A DNA stretch of 18,266 nt from CAZRNB01 sp964601355 (GCA_964601355.1 CAZRNB010000058.1:1-18266); one strand, 5' to 3'. Positions 1 to 7,850 are shown, counted from the first letter of the stretch. Numbers and translations are program-made. Notes: generated by a model not told the origin, from the sequence alone.

Positions 1-2
1 CT

Positions 3-1010
3 GAAACAGGCGAAAAATCAATGGGTTCTATTTTGGCCTTCCAGGCATTTCCCACAATTATCTTCTTCTCGGCTTTGATTGCGATCCTGTACTATTTCGG
101 CATAATGAATTTAGTTATCAAAGGCTTTGCTTATGTATTTACACGGTTAATGAGGGTCTCCGGTGCTGAGTCTTTAGTTACAGCCAGCAATATTTTCGTC
201 GGCGTTGAGGCAAATCTCACCGTAAAGCCATACTTAGCCCGCATGACCCGCTCGGAACTCTGCACCGTCTTAACCGCAGGCATGGCAACGGTCGCCTCCA
301 ATGTCTTGGCGCTATATGTCTTCAGCTTAAGAGATACCTTTCCAACCATTGCAGGGCATTTAGTATCGGCATCATTTCTCTCGGCACCGGCGGCGCTTGT
401 GATGTCCAAAGTAATATTTCCTGAAAGCCAGTCTCCGGAAACGCTTGGTATGCACATCCAGCCGTTTTACGAGAAAGAAAAAAGTCTTTTCGAGGCGATA
501 ATCAACGGAGCCAACGCCGGCGTGAAAATGATTGTAGGAATCACAGCCTTACTTATCGCTATTTTGGGTCTGGTTGCCCTGGTTGACCTGTGCTTGTCTT
601 CTCTAAACACTCAGTGGTCTTTAAAAACAATTTGTGGTTACCTTTTTTATCCATTTACGGTAATTTTAGGCGTCCCCCTATCGGACGCAGGGACAATTTC
701 CAGAATAATCGGCGAGCGACTGGTCGTCACTAAAGTTGTCGCTTACAATGATTTGGCTGCCGCCTTAAAGGATAATCTATTGCATGATCCACGTTCGGCT
801 GTGATTACCACTTATGCCTTGTGCGGCTTTGCTCATCTTGCGTCGATGGCCATCTTTGTCGGAGGCGTTTGCGCATTGGCTCCCGAAAAAATCCGCAATA
901 TAGGCGGCGTTGCAGCTCGCGCCTTGATTGCAGCTACCTTAGCTTGTCTTCAAACGGCCTGCATTGCAGGAACATTCTTCACAAAAGGCTCAATCCTGCT
1001 TGGAAAGTGA
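3..1010 (+). CDS. Concentrative nucleoside transporter (CNT/NupC-like), 5' partial
   Basis: The reading frame is open from base 3 with no start before ATG 21, and the protein begins inside the family, so the N-terminal part lies outside the window. CNT proteins are inner-membrane symporters that import nucleosides with Na+ or H+. Family landmarks seen are FPTIIFFSAL near the start, SGAESL followed by NIFVG, MTRSEL with TAGMATVAS, the SAPAALVMSK segment, and a C-terminal TYALCGFAH plus ALAPE region with several hydrophobic helices. Two ligand motifs differ from the textbook family: the usual GQTEAP reads GVEAN with one residue fewer, and the usual NEFVAY reads TKVVAY. Nucleoside specificity is therefore not assured, and another small solute is possible. 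It ends with TGA just before an AT-rich repeat. The family call is confident, the substrate is not. Confidence 0.88.
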   Translation, partial: ETGEKSMGSILAFQAFPTIIFFSALIAILYYFGIMNLVIKGFAYVFTRLMRVSGAESLVTASNIFVGVEANLTVKPYLARMTRSELCTVLTAGMATVASNVLALYVFSLRDTFPTIAGHLVSASFLSAPAALVMSKVIFPESQSPETLGMHIQPFYEKEKSLFEAIINGANAGVKMIVGITALLIAILGLVALVDLCLSSLNTQWSLKTICGYLFYPFTVILGVPLSDAGTISRIIGERLVVTKVVAYNDLAAALKDNLLHDPRSAVITTYALCGFAHLASMAIFVGGVCALAPEKIRNIGGVAARALIAATLACLQTACIAGTFFTKGSILLGK

Positions 1011-1017
1011 CGATGAA

Positions 1018-1117
1018 AAATCAAATATAAAAATGTAAAATTCAAAATTAAGGAATTATTTGCCGCTTTGCGTCAATTCCACATTTTTGACTTTTGATAT
1101 TTGATATTTAATTTAAT
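1018..1117. repeat. AT-rich imperfect inverted repeat (family I)
   Basis: The arms at about 1021-1057 (TCAAATATAAAAATG...GGAATT) and 1075-1113 (AATTCC...TTGATATTTGATATTT) are imperfect inverted copies around a short GC-richer centre (TTGCCGCTTTGCG). The element fills almost the whole gap between the transporter stop and the cupin start. It resembles the degenerate TTTGATATTTGATTTTTGA stutter at 11358-11394. It could fold in RNA, but I see no U-tract typical of a terminator. Confidence 0.6.
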
Positions 1118-1118
1118 C

Positions 1119-1648
1119 ATGATTTTTTTAAAATATTTGAGAGATTGTGAAGAATTTGCGGCTGGTGACGGCTCAATTTTGCGGGAGCTTATGCATCCGG
1201 CAAAGGCCGATTTAAAAATACGATACAGCCTGGCACACGCGAAGGTTTTGCCTGGAAAAGCAACTAAGCCGCACAAGCTTAAATCTTCCGAAGTATATTA
1301 TATTCTATCAGGAAAGGGCATAATGCACATTGATGACAANNNNNNNNNNNNNNNNNNNNNNNNNNNNNNNNNNNNNNNNNNNNNNNNNNNNNNNNNNNNN
1401 NNNNNNNNNNNNNNNNNNNNNNNNNNNNNNNNNNNNNNNCTTCCGAAGTATATTATATTCTATCAGGAAAGGGCATAATGCACATTGATGACAAATCATT
1501 CAAAGTCTCTGTGGACTGTGCTATCCATATCCCGCCGCTATCGACGCAATATATCGAAAATACAGGCACTTCTTATTTGAAATTTTTATGTATAGTTGAT
1601 CCAGCGTGGCGCAAAGAAGACGAAGAAGTGATTAAAATTAACGGATAA
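1119..1648 (+). CDS. Small single-domain cupin protein, interrupted by an assembly gap
   Basis: Before the N-run the protein reads from ATG 1119 (MIFLKYLRDCEEF) to HIDD at 1339. After the gap the same 55 bases recur at 1440-1494, and the frame continues (KSFKVSVDCAIHIPP ... DPAWRKEDEE) to TAA at 1646. Joining 1119-1339 to 1495-1648 gives exactly 375 nt, an intact 124-residue protein. It shows a cupin core: PHKLKSSEVYYILSGKG, with His52, Glu58 and Gly65, then IPPLSTQYIEN. The second His of the usual HxH is Leu and the motif-2 His is Gln, so metal binding, if any, is non-standard. Cupins of this size are often sugar- or metal-binding and their reactions vary, so no specific function is offered. 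ATG 1119 is preferred over TTG 1101. No Shine-Dalgarno is visible, and the 2H gene starts 3 nt after the stop. Confidence 0.8.
1340..1439. other. 100-N scaffold gap
   Basis: There are exactly 100 N bases. The 55 bases before the run (1285-1339) and the 55 bases after it (1440-1494) are identical, as expected when two contigs that overlap by one k-mer are scaffolded without being merged. No sequence is likely to be missing here. Confidence 0.95.
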
Positions 1649-1651
1649 ACT

Positions 1652-2269
1652 ATGAGTAAAATTACGGTTGATGTAGTGCTGCTGCCTTGCGATGAAATGA
1701 TGTATAAAACAATCCAGGCCAATGCAGAGCTGGTAGAAAAATTCGGCTCAGAAATAGTGCTAAATAAAACAGATTGTCTGCCGCATATCTCTTTAGCTAT
1801 GGGCTGCATCGATGAAAGGAACATCTCTCATATTGAAAAAGTATTGGAGCTTATTGCCGGAGAAAATCCGCTGGGAAAGCTGAAAATTCCCGGCATACGA
1901 ACCTCAGCAAATGCCAAAGGCGAAATAGTATCGGTCTTTGAAATAGAGAAAACAAAAAGGCTTCAAACGCTGCACGAAAAAGTTATGAAGAAAGTCAAAC
2001 CTTACTTTAGTTATGACGTCACTGAAGACATGATATATAATAAGAAAGCAACAGAGACAACTTTGCTATGGATTAAAAACTATCCGGAAAAAGCAAGCTT
2101 TGCGAACTTCCTTCCCCACGTAACGCTCGGATACGGCGAGATACAAAATGGTCCTTTCCCCACAGAATTTATCGCCACAAGGCTTGCTCTATGCCACCTG
2201 GGAAATCACTGCACATGCAGGAAAATACTTGTGTCGATTGTTTTTGGAAACTGGTGTACCGCTCCCTGA
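1652..2269 (+). CDS. 2H phosphodiesterase superfamily protein (LigT / 2'-5' RNA ligase-like)
   Basis: This 205-residue protein has the two H-x-S/T motifs that define the 2H superfamily, PHIS at residues 44-47 and PHVT at 155-158, about 110 residues apart as in the family. These enzymes act on 2',3'-cyclic phosphates or 2'-5' linkages in RNA or nucleotides, and the exact substrate cannot be read from sequence. The segment LALCHLGNHCTCRKIL near the C-terminus looks native. The final residues (about FGNWCTAP) and the TGA stop run into a GC-rich phrase, ACCGCTCCCTGACGGTCGCG, that looks like a dispersed repeat, so the original end may have been altered. ATG 1652 follows the cupin stop by 3 nt, suggesting co-transcription. 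It converges on gspF, with 16 nt between the stops. Confidence 0.82.
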   Translation: MSKITVDVVLLPCDEMMYKTIQANAELVEKFGSEIVLNKTDCLPHISLAMGCIDERNISHIEKVLELIAGENPLGKLKIPGIRTSANAKGEIVSVFEIEKTKRLQTLHEKVMKKVKPYFSYDVTEDMIYNKKATETTLLWIKNYPEKASFANFLPHVTLGYGEIQNGPFPTEFIATRLALCHLGNHCTCRKILVSIVFGNWCTAP

Positions 2270-2282
2270 CGGTCGCGGCTCT
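2254..2282. repeat. GC-rich short palindromic unit at the convergent junction
   Basis: The phrase CCGCTCCCTGACGGTCGCGG has CCGC/GCGG arms and lies across the LigT-like stop codon and the 16-nt gap to the gspF stop. It is similar to short palindromes I associate with planctomycete genomes. It might also act as a weak bidirectional terminator, but there is no U-tract, so I do not call one. Confidence 0.35.
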
Positions 2283-2285
2283 GCT

Positions 2286-3482
2286 TTATCGTGCGATTAC
2301 ACTTGATATTCTAAAGACCGGCAGCAGCAGCGCTATGGCAACCGTTCCTATGATAGCTCCAAGAACTGTAATCATCAACGGCTCGATAAGCACCATAACG
2401 TTTCTTATCGAAGCTTCGAGCTTTTTTTCGTAAAAAACCGATACTTTGTCACAGACCTGCCCCAGCTTCCCGCTTTTCTCTCCTGCCCGTATCATCTGTA
2501 TAATTCCAGGCGCAATTAAATGCGAGCCCGTTGAAAGCTGTATCGCCTCCGACAACTGATAGCCATCGTGGATTTTTTCACTTACGCCGGCCCAGAGACG
2601 CTGAAAATAGTAATTATCACACGCCCCCTGAATCACCTGTATCGAGTCCAGGAGCTGAACGCCGGTATTAATCATTGTGGACATAATACGCATACTGCGA
2701 GTCACTACCATATCAATGAACATTGTTCCCACCACCGGCGTATGGATTTTTATAGAATCCATCACTCGCCTGCCGCCGGCCGTCCTGGACCAGTAATACA
2801 ATCCGGCCAGCGCCAATACGGCAGCCGTTCCCAGTGCCGTCATCGCCCGGTAATTACCTAACAGTCTGCTGAAGCCCACTAATACCTGGGTGATCTTCGG
2901 CAGCGCCGCCTCTCTGGATTCATAAATCTTCATAAACCTCGGCAGAACAAAGAACATCAACGTGCCGGTTGCCGCCACAGCCATAAGTGCCATTATGAAC
3001 GGATAAGTCATTGCTCCCTTGATTCGCTTGCGTGTCTCACATTCAAAGTCCAAATAGCCGCTAAGAACACTAAGCATTTCCGACATTCTGCCCGATGCCT
3101 CCGAAGCCCTGACCATGCTGATAAACATCGGATTGAAAATTTTAGGATAAGCGGAAAGTGCTTTGGAAAAATTCTCGCCGCTTTTCACAGCCTCGGCAAT
3201 GTCCATGATTATCATCCTGAATGTTTCGTTCTCAATCTGCTCGGCAATCGTATCAAGGGCATCGCTAAGCACCACGCCGCTGTCGAGCATCACCGACAGC
3301 TCCGTCGTGAACATTATCAGCTCCGCCCGTTTGGCCTTTGCGTGATAGAGCCGATTATATGAATGGCTGACCTGGCGGCTCGGCTGCTGATTCAAGGGCG
3401 CTGGAATATAGCTGTCCACGTCTTTAGCGGATTTTACCGTTTTGCCAGGCTCACTCGTAATTTTAGGTGCAATTATAGGCAT
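2286..3482 (-). CDS. gspF: Inner-membrane platform protein GspF/PilC
   Basis: This 398-residue protein has two copies of the T2SSF/PilC domain. Copy 1 spans about residues 55-180 (FTTELSVMLDSGVVLSDAL ... FISMVRASEASGRM) and copy 2 about 255-385 (VVTRSMRIMSTMINTGVQLLDSI ... IIQMIRAGEKSGKL). Membrane helices are visible near 158-180, 212-232 and 363-387. GspF anchors the assembly ATPase and moves pseudopilins into the growing fibre. It is the last gene of the minus-strand set and starts 39 nt after gspE. ATG 3482 lacks a clear ribosome binding site, and the first ~45 residues are polar and poorly conserved, so an internal start is possible. PilC of a type IV pilus is the main alternative name, and the surrounding genes are a hybrid of both systems. 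Confidence 0.92.
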   Translation of the reverse strand: MPIIAPKITSEPGKTVKSAKDVDSYIPAPLNQQPSRQVSHSYNRLYHAKAKRAELIMFTTELSVMLDSGVVLSDALDTIAEQIENETFRMIIMDIAEAVKSGENFSKALSAYPKIFNPMFISMVRASEASGRMSEMLSVLSGYLDFECETRKRIKGAMTYPFIMALMAVAATGTLMFFVLPRFMKIYESREAALPKITQVLVGFSRLLGNYRAMTALGTAAVLALAGLYYWSRTAGGRRVMDSIKIHTPVVGTMFIDMVVTRSMRIMSTMINTGVQLLDSIQVIQGACDNYYFQRLWAGVSEKIHDGYQLSEAIQLSTGSHLIAPGIIQMIRAGEKSGKLGQVCDKVSVFYEKKLEASIRNVMVLIEPLMITVLGAIIGTVAIALLLPVFRISSVIAR

Positions 3483-3521
3483 TTTATTGTATTTACATTG
3501 CTATAGGCATTACATTGCCGA

Positions 3522-5228
3522 TTATGTTGCTCTTAATACTTCCTCTATAGATATAATTCCGGCTTTTACCTTTTCAATTGCATCCATCTGCAAAGGAACC
3601 ATCCCTTTTTCCAATGCTTTTGCCCTCAATTTCTTTGTGCTCACCCCCTCATTGATCATTTCGCTGATTTCCTCATCTGGCACAAAAAGCTCATGAATTG
3701 CGATTCGGCCGGCATAGCCGGTGTTGCGACATTTCTTACAGCCTACACCGCGATAAAACGGCCCTTCTCCACCACAGAGCTTTTCAAACATTTTTCTCAT
3801 GCTGCGGGCCGGCTCATATTCCGTTTTACAGTTAGCGCATATCTTGCGCACCAAACGCTGAGCCATGACGCCAATCAAAGAGGCGCTGACAAGATAAGGA
3901 GCAACCTTCAAATCCAGCAAACGCGTCACCGCGCCGGGCGCATCGTTGGTATGTAAAGTTGACAAAACCAGATGGCCGGTCAGGGCTGCCTGCACGGCGA
4001 TATTGGCTGTAGCTTCATCGCGAATCTCACCGACCATTATTATGTCCGGGTCCTGCCTTAACAAGCTTCGCAGCGCCGTCGAAAATTCAAAGCCGGCAGC
4101 CGTGCTTACCTGAAACTGGTTCACACACGGTATATTACACTCCACCGGGTCTTCAACCGTACAGATGTTGATCTCATCACTGTTTAGCTCACATAACGCG
4201 GCATAAAGCGTGGTATTCTTTCCCGAGCCGGTCGGCCCCGTTACCAAAACTATTCCATTCGGAGATTGTATAACTTCTCTGAAACGCCGGAGGTTTTCAA
4301 AGGTAAAGCCGAGTGACTCAAGATTGAAAATCACCTTTTGCGGATCAATAACTCTAATAACTACCTTTTCGCCGAAGTTGCCGGGCATAACCGACACCCG
4401 CAGGTCGACGGGCCTTCCCTCGACTATAACGTGGATACTTCCGTCCTGCGGCAGACGCCGCTGAGCGATGTCCAGCTCAGCCATAATCTTAATACGAGAG
4501 ACAATAGCGGGATGCATCTGGTACGGCGGCCGGATTTTTTCGTATAATTTGCCGTCAACCCGGTACCGCACCCGCAGCTTTTTATCTTCCGGCTCAATGT
4601 GAATATCGCTGGCGTTCTCACGAACAGCATTATAGAGCAGATAATTAACCAGCTTTACAACGGGCGACTGGCCTGCCACCTCCTGAAGATCACTTATATC
4701 CTGAGCGATATTCTCTATTAATGTAAAATCTTCCAATCCCTCATCATCGATGATATCATCAATAACAAACACGTTTGCGGCCGGCAAATACGTCTGCAGC
4801 GTGGCCTTAATATCCTTGGCGGTTGCGCAAACGATCTGAACCTTACAGCCGCTTATCCGCTCTATCTCATCTATCAAAAATACATTTGTCGGCTCACTGA
4901 CCGCCACCGTCAGACAATCTTGAACCTTAAACAGCGGCAGAACAATGTGCTCTTCGAGAAATTCTCTCGGCAGGACTTCAAATGTTTTTGCATCACATAT
5001 CTTGGGACCAACCTGCGCGTATGGCACACCATAGCCCTGAGCCAGAGCCGCAGCTATCTGGTTTTCGGTACAATAACCCATCTCCACGAGAAGCTCGCCA
5101 AGCAGCTTGCGATGACCCTTTTCGCTCTGCTCGACAAGGGCTTTTTCAATCTGCTCTTGTGTTATAACGCCACGAGCAATCAATAGCTGACCAAGCTGGG
5201 TTTTGTTTTCGACGGCTACCTGATCCAT
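3522..5228 (-). CDS. gspE: Assembly ATPase GspE/PilB with N-terminal MshEN-like region
   Basis: The protein has 568 residues from ATG 5228. A longer frame to 5291 adds 21 residues (MLIVRCWSMNYELRTHNS...) that are only translated repeat, so I chose the internal Met (MDQVAVENK). Residues 11-34 (QLGQLLIARGV ... ALVEQ) and 42-64 (LLGELLVEMGY ... AAALAQ) form a tandem MshEN motif, known in MshE-type ATPases to bind cyclic di-GMP, although the usual leading Arg is Gln or Leu here. Then come the Asp box (ca. 217-255), Walker A GPTGSGKN (331-338), Walker B DIIMVGEIRD (395-404), His box LSTLHTNDA (422-430) and a tetra-Cys metal site (C464/C467, C497/C500). It powers pseudopilin assembly at the inner membrane. 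Walker A has Asn338 where Ser or Thr is expected. Confidence 0.94.
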   Translation of the reverse strand: MDQVAVENKTQLGQLLIARGVITQEQIEKALVEQSEKGHRKLLGELLVEMGYCTENQIAAALAQGYGVPYAQVGPKICDAKTFEVLPREFLEEHIVLPLFKVQDCLTVAVSEPTNVFLIDEIERISGCKVQIVCATAKDIKATLQTYLPAANVFVIDDIIDDEGLEDFTLIENIAQDISDLQEVAGQSPVVKLVNYLLYNAVRENASDIHIEPEDKKLRVRYRVDGKLYEKIRPPYQMHPAIVSRIKIMAELDIAQRRLPQDGSIHVIVEGRPVDLRVSVMPGNFGEKVVIRVIDPQKVIFNLESLGFTFENLRRFREVIQSPNGIVLVTGPTGSGKNTTLYAALCELNSDEINICTVEDPVECNIPCVNQFQVSTAAGFEFSTALRSLLRQDPDIIMVGEIRDEATANIAVQAALTGHLVLSTLHTNDAPGAVTRLLDLKVAPYLVSASLIGVMAQRLVRKICANCKTEYEPARSMRKMFEKLCGGEGPFYRGVGCKKCRNTGYAGRIAIHELFVPDEEISEMINEGVSTKKLRAKALEKGMVPLQMDAIEKVKAGIISIEEVLRAT

Positions 5229-5240
5229 AACATGCAAAGA

Positions 5241-5297
5241 GTTATGAGTTCGTAGTTCATAGTTCATCGACCAACAACGAACTATTAACAATGAACA
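5241..5297. repeat. Family A repeat (GAACTATGAAC stutter), STAS-gspE junction
   Basis: Imperfect palindrome built of AGTTCATAGTTCATCGA followed by AACGAACTATTAACAATGAA. It fills most of the gap between the STAS gene and gspE and creates a spurious N-terminal extension of GspE. Other copies lie at 7072-7124, 7791-7850, 12642-12680, 12762-12810 and 15551-15590. Confidence 0.75.
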
Positions 5298-5313
5298 AAA
5301 TTATTTTTGATTT

Positions 5314-5649
5314 CTATACAAAACTTTTTACCGCCTTTGTAAGCTCTGCATAGCGGTCAAACAGACTTTCAAGACGGGTGACTTCAAGAATTTTCGCGCA
5401 GTTCTCATCGAGCCCCGCCAATCTAAGCTGGGTCTTGTTCGCCCGGCAGTAGTCTCGCACCCACAACAGCAGCTCAAGCCCCTGGCTATCAATAAATCCA
5501 ACGGCGCTCAAATCAAGCACTATACCGACCTTACGCTTTGCGACTGTATCAGTGATTGTGTTTTTAAGCAGCTCAGTAATATCTCCTTCAAGCTCGCCCT
5601 GCAGCTCAACAATAGTTACATCATTATAATCCTGCTGTTTAAGTCTCAT
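5314..5649 (-). CDS. STAS-domain protein (anti-sigma factor antagonist-like)
   Basis: This 111-residue single STAS domain contains the characteristic loop DLSAVGFIDSQGLELLL, with Ser55 at the position that is phosphorylated in SpoIIAA/RsbV-type antagonists. Such proteins act by partner switching with a kinase/anti-sigma factor or bind other signalling partners. No HATPase_c anti-sigma kinase is visible in the window apart from the full histidine kinase. Its ATG overlaps the HD-GYP stop by 4 nt (ATGA), implying translational coupling and a shared task. I infer that it relays or integrates a signal controlling the pilus/secretion genes. Confidence 0.88.
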   Translation of the reverse strand: MRLKQQDYNDVTIVELQGELEGDITELLKNTITDTVAKRKVGIVLDLSAVGFIDSQGLELLLWVRDYCRANKTQLRLAGLDENCAKILEVTRLESLFDRYAELTKAVKSFV

Positions 5650-7322
5650 CTAATTAGCACCCCTACTGCAGCAGTGTCAGATTCCGAGAAGCTGGTGGTT
5701 CCATAATTATCGCTGAAACCATTCTGAATAATGTCCCAAAGCTGATAGACGTCACTGTTAAGAAATAATCGGCCTATCTTCTGGTCAAATTGTGTCCCCA
5801 GCGCCTTTTCAATTTCCTCAAGTGCTTCTTCCACGGTCATTGCATCTCTATAAACGCGTTTTGAGGTCATTCCATCAAAGCTGTCCGCCAGTCCGACAAT
5901 TTTTCCGGCCAACGGTATATGATCACCCGTCAGACCCTGCGGATAACCTTTGCCATCGATCCGTTCATGGTGGCATAAAACACCGGGAGTGATGTCACGC
6001 ATCTGTTTTATCGCACCCAGGATGCCGGCTCCTACAGCAGGATGCTTTCTTATATGCTCCCGCTCCTCCTCATTCAGCGAACCCTCCTTATGGAGCACCG
6101 ACTCGTCTATTCCGATTTTTCCTATATCGTGCAGCAATCCGGACAAGTAAATTCTGTGTATCTGCTCCTGCTCCAGCGGCTCTACCTCGGCAATCCTCTC
6201 GGCAATCCATCGTGAGATAAACGCAACCCTCTCCGAGTGACCATGAGTATATTTGTCCTTCGCATCAATGCTGCTTGTCAGCGCTTTTAACGAACCGATA
6301 AATAACTCCTTGAGATCCGTGAAAAGCGCCCCATTATCGATAAACACGGCACATCCGCCTGCCACCGAGTTAAAAAGTTTTACATCAGTACTATCAAAGT
6401 CAGGCTTGTCGATCCTGTTCACGGCAACCATAAGCCCTGTTACATAGCTGCCGGCTTTAGTTTCCTGTGAAAAATGTGAATCTCTTTTTTCCTTGCCGAA
6501 CAGCGGTACCGCCATAATATTTTTTACATTACTCGGCCAATCATACTTAAAAGGAGAATCCACCTCGCTGTCCAGCAGGGCCTCTTTGCCGTTATTTATC
6601 TCTTCAACCAGCCGGCTGTGCAGAATGTCAGCCATACGCTCATCTATATCTATCAGCCCGGAGCCGGCGGCAATAACGAGCTTTTTCCCGCCCTCTACGG
6701 CCTTTTCCAATAACATCGCAATACCTTCAACATAAACAATATCAGTCAGGCTGTCGCAAGCCATCTGTAAAAAGCTGGTGTCCCGCACGGTGACCTTCAT
6801 ATTCGTGCTCAGATTGTGAAGCAATACAAGCTCCTCGTACGTTTGCGCCAGCTCCATACAGATCTTATCCATCTGCTGCTCAGTCCGAAAAGCAGCCTGA
6901 AAATTCTCGGCTAAAAGCTCAAGCATCTCACCGAATATAGCATCGATCGTATCGTGCTGCACAGCGTCACCAGCACCTGATGTGTCGCTGCCAAAATCGA
7001 TTGAAGCTACTCCGACAATTTCACTTTTTTGCCTTAGAACAACAGCCAAAACCTGCCTGCCTTCAGCGTTCGAGCTCTTAGTTCGTTGTTCATTGTTAAT
7101 CGATGAACTATGAACTATGAGCTCAGCACTCTTTAACGCGCGTCGGCTGACTTCGATTAACCGCTGTGCATCAGATGTGAATTTACCGCCCTGGCAAAGC
7201 AGAACAAGCTCGCCGTTACAATCGCAAACTGCGAAGTTGAGGCCGAATTTACTTATTCTGTCACCAAAGCTCTTCAATCCACGTAGCTGTGACTGGCTAA
7301 AATTCTTAACAGCCGTGCTCAT
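5646..7322 (-). CDS. GAF - HD-GYP protein, probable cyclic di-GMP phosphodiesterase
   Basis: The protein has 558 residues from ATG 7322, preferred over a TTG at 7343. The N-terminal ~140 residues resemble a sensory GAF/PAS-like domain, a GAF-like domain spans about 165-335, and the HD-GYP domain spans about 355-530. The catalytic set is present: H361, H398-D399 in LLHDIGKIGI, H451-H452, and the GYP signature HHERIDGKGYP (451-461). HD-GYP enzymes hydrolyse cyclic di-GMP. Residues 67-82 (ELIVHSSSINNEQRTK) are the translation of a family A repeat that interrupts the first domain, in frame. The gene starts 27 nt after the receiver gene and overlaps the STAS gene by 4 nt. It lies two genes upstream of an ATPase with an MshEN-like region, so control of that ATPase through cyclic di-GMP is a plausible inference. 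Confidence 0.92.
   Translation of the reverse strand: MSTAVKNFSQSQLRGLKSFGDRISKFGLNFAVCDCNGELVLLCQGGKFTSDAQRLIEVSRRALKSAELIVHSSSINNEQRTKSSNAEGRQVLAVVLRQKSEIVGVASIDFGSDTSGAGDAVQHDTIDAIFGEMLELLAENFQAAFRTEQQMDKICMELAQTYEELVLLHNLSTNMKVTVRDTSFLQMACDSLTDIVYVEGIAMLLEKAVEGGKKLVIAAGSGLIDIDERMADILHSRLVEEINNGKEALLDSEVDSPFKYDWPSNVKNIMAVPLFGKEKRDSHFSQETKAGSYVTGLMVAVNRIDKPDFDSTDVKLFNSVAGGCAVFIDNGALFTDLKELFIGSLKALTSSIDAKDKYTHGHSERVAFISRWIAERIAEVEPLEQEQIHRIYLSGLLHDIGKIGIDESVLHKEGSLNEEEREHIRKHPAVGAGILGAIKQMRDITPGVLCHHERIDGKGYPQGLTGDHIPLAGKIVGLADSFDGMTSKRVYRDAMTVEEALEEIEKALGTQFDQKIGRLFLNSDVYQLWDIIQNGFSDNYGTTSFSESDTAAVGVLIR
7072..7124 (-). repeat. Family A repeat inside the HD-GYP coding sequence
   Basis: The element is bounded by GAGCTC on both sides with an ATCGAT centre. 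The 49 bases 7076-7124 match 12762-12810 in pilN with a single mismatch and are read in the same frame in both genes, giving ELIVH(S/R)SSINNEQRTK. Confidence 0.85.
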
Positions 7323-7349
7323 TATTGCTCTTTTAAAATACAAAACATA

Positions 7350-7745
7350 TCATGGTTTCTGCTGGCTTACCGCTCTATTGTGCAGAATATCCTCTATATG
7401 TCCCAACAGCTCTCTGGGACTAAACGGTTTACTGAGACATTGCGCTATCTGCAAATCTTTCTGCTGTTCCTGCGTGATAGCAAAGTTTCTGGCGGTCAAC
7501 ATGATCACCGGTATATCTTTGGTCAATTCACATTGTCGCAGCTTCTCTACAAGCTCCAATCCTGTCAGAATCGGCATTTGAAAGTCCGTAACGATGACAT
7601 CCGGCTTTTCTTTGCAGGCCAAATCAAAAGCTTCAGCACCATTATCAGCCGATATAACTTCGTAACCGTTATTACGAAGCTTTATAGCCACCACGTGCAC
7701 AATATGTATCTCGTCGTCCACCACTAAAACTTTCTTTTCAGCCAT
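7350..7745 (-). CDS. Stand-alone response regulator receiver (CheY-like)
   Basis: This 131-residue single receiver domain has the acidic pocket D10/D11, phosphoacceptor D54 (VTDFQMP), T84 in IMLTAR and K106 in LSKPF. No output domain follows, so it must act through a protein partner. It lies between the histidine kinase and the HD-GYP gene, which makes it the natural phosphate acceptor of that kinase and a possible regulator of the HD-GYP protein (inference). A good ribosome binding site (7751-7757) supports ATG 7745. Confidence 0.94.
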   Translation of the reverse strand: MAEKKVLVVDDEIHIVHVVAIKLRNNGYEVISADNGAEAFDLACKEKPDVIVTDFQMPILTGLELVEKLRQCELTKDIPVIMLTARNFAITQEQQKDLQIAQCLSKPFSPRELLGHIEDILHNRAVSQQKP

Positions 7746-7750
7746 TTTTA

Positions 7751-7757
7751 CCTCTCC
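7751..7757 (-). promoter_or_regulatory. Ribosome binding site of the receiver gene
   Basis: GGAGAGG on the minus strand lies 5 nt before ATG 7745. It is one of the few clear Shine-Dalgarno sequences in the window and fixes the start. Confidence 0.75.
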
Positions 7758-7790
7758 GCAAAGATAGTGAATTAGTTGATTAGTTAATTA

Positions 7791-7850
7791 GTTCGTTGTT
7801 CATTGTTCAGTGTTCATCGACGAATTATCAACTATGAACTCAAAACTCAT
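7791..7850. repeat. Family A repeat at the kinase-receiver junction
   Basis: GTTCGTTGTTCATTGTTCAG with downstream CAACTATGAACTC is a diverged family A copy. On the minus strand it contains the histidine kinase stop codon (TGA at 7840-7842), so the end of the kinase frame is set by the repeat. It is preceded at 7769-7791 by an AT-rich TTAGTTGATTAGTTAATTAG stutter. Confidence 0.7.

Noticed and set aside
1285..1494. A true 55-bp tandem duplication in the cupin gene
   Set aside because: The exact identity, the round 100-N spacer and the restored frame after merging make an assembly artefact far more likely.
1308..1499. Minus-strand frame spanning the N-run
   Set aside because: It exists only because N bases contain no stop. 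The flanks are the duplicated contig ends of the cupin gene.
2249..2290. Rho-independent terminator between the convergent genes
   Set aside because: Only a four-base-pair GC stem with a large loop and no T-tract on either strand.
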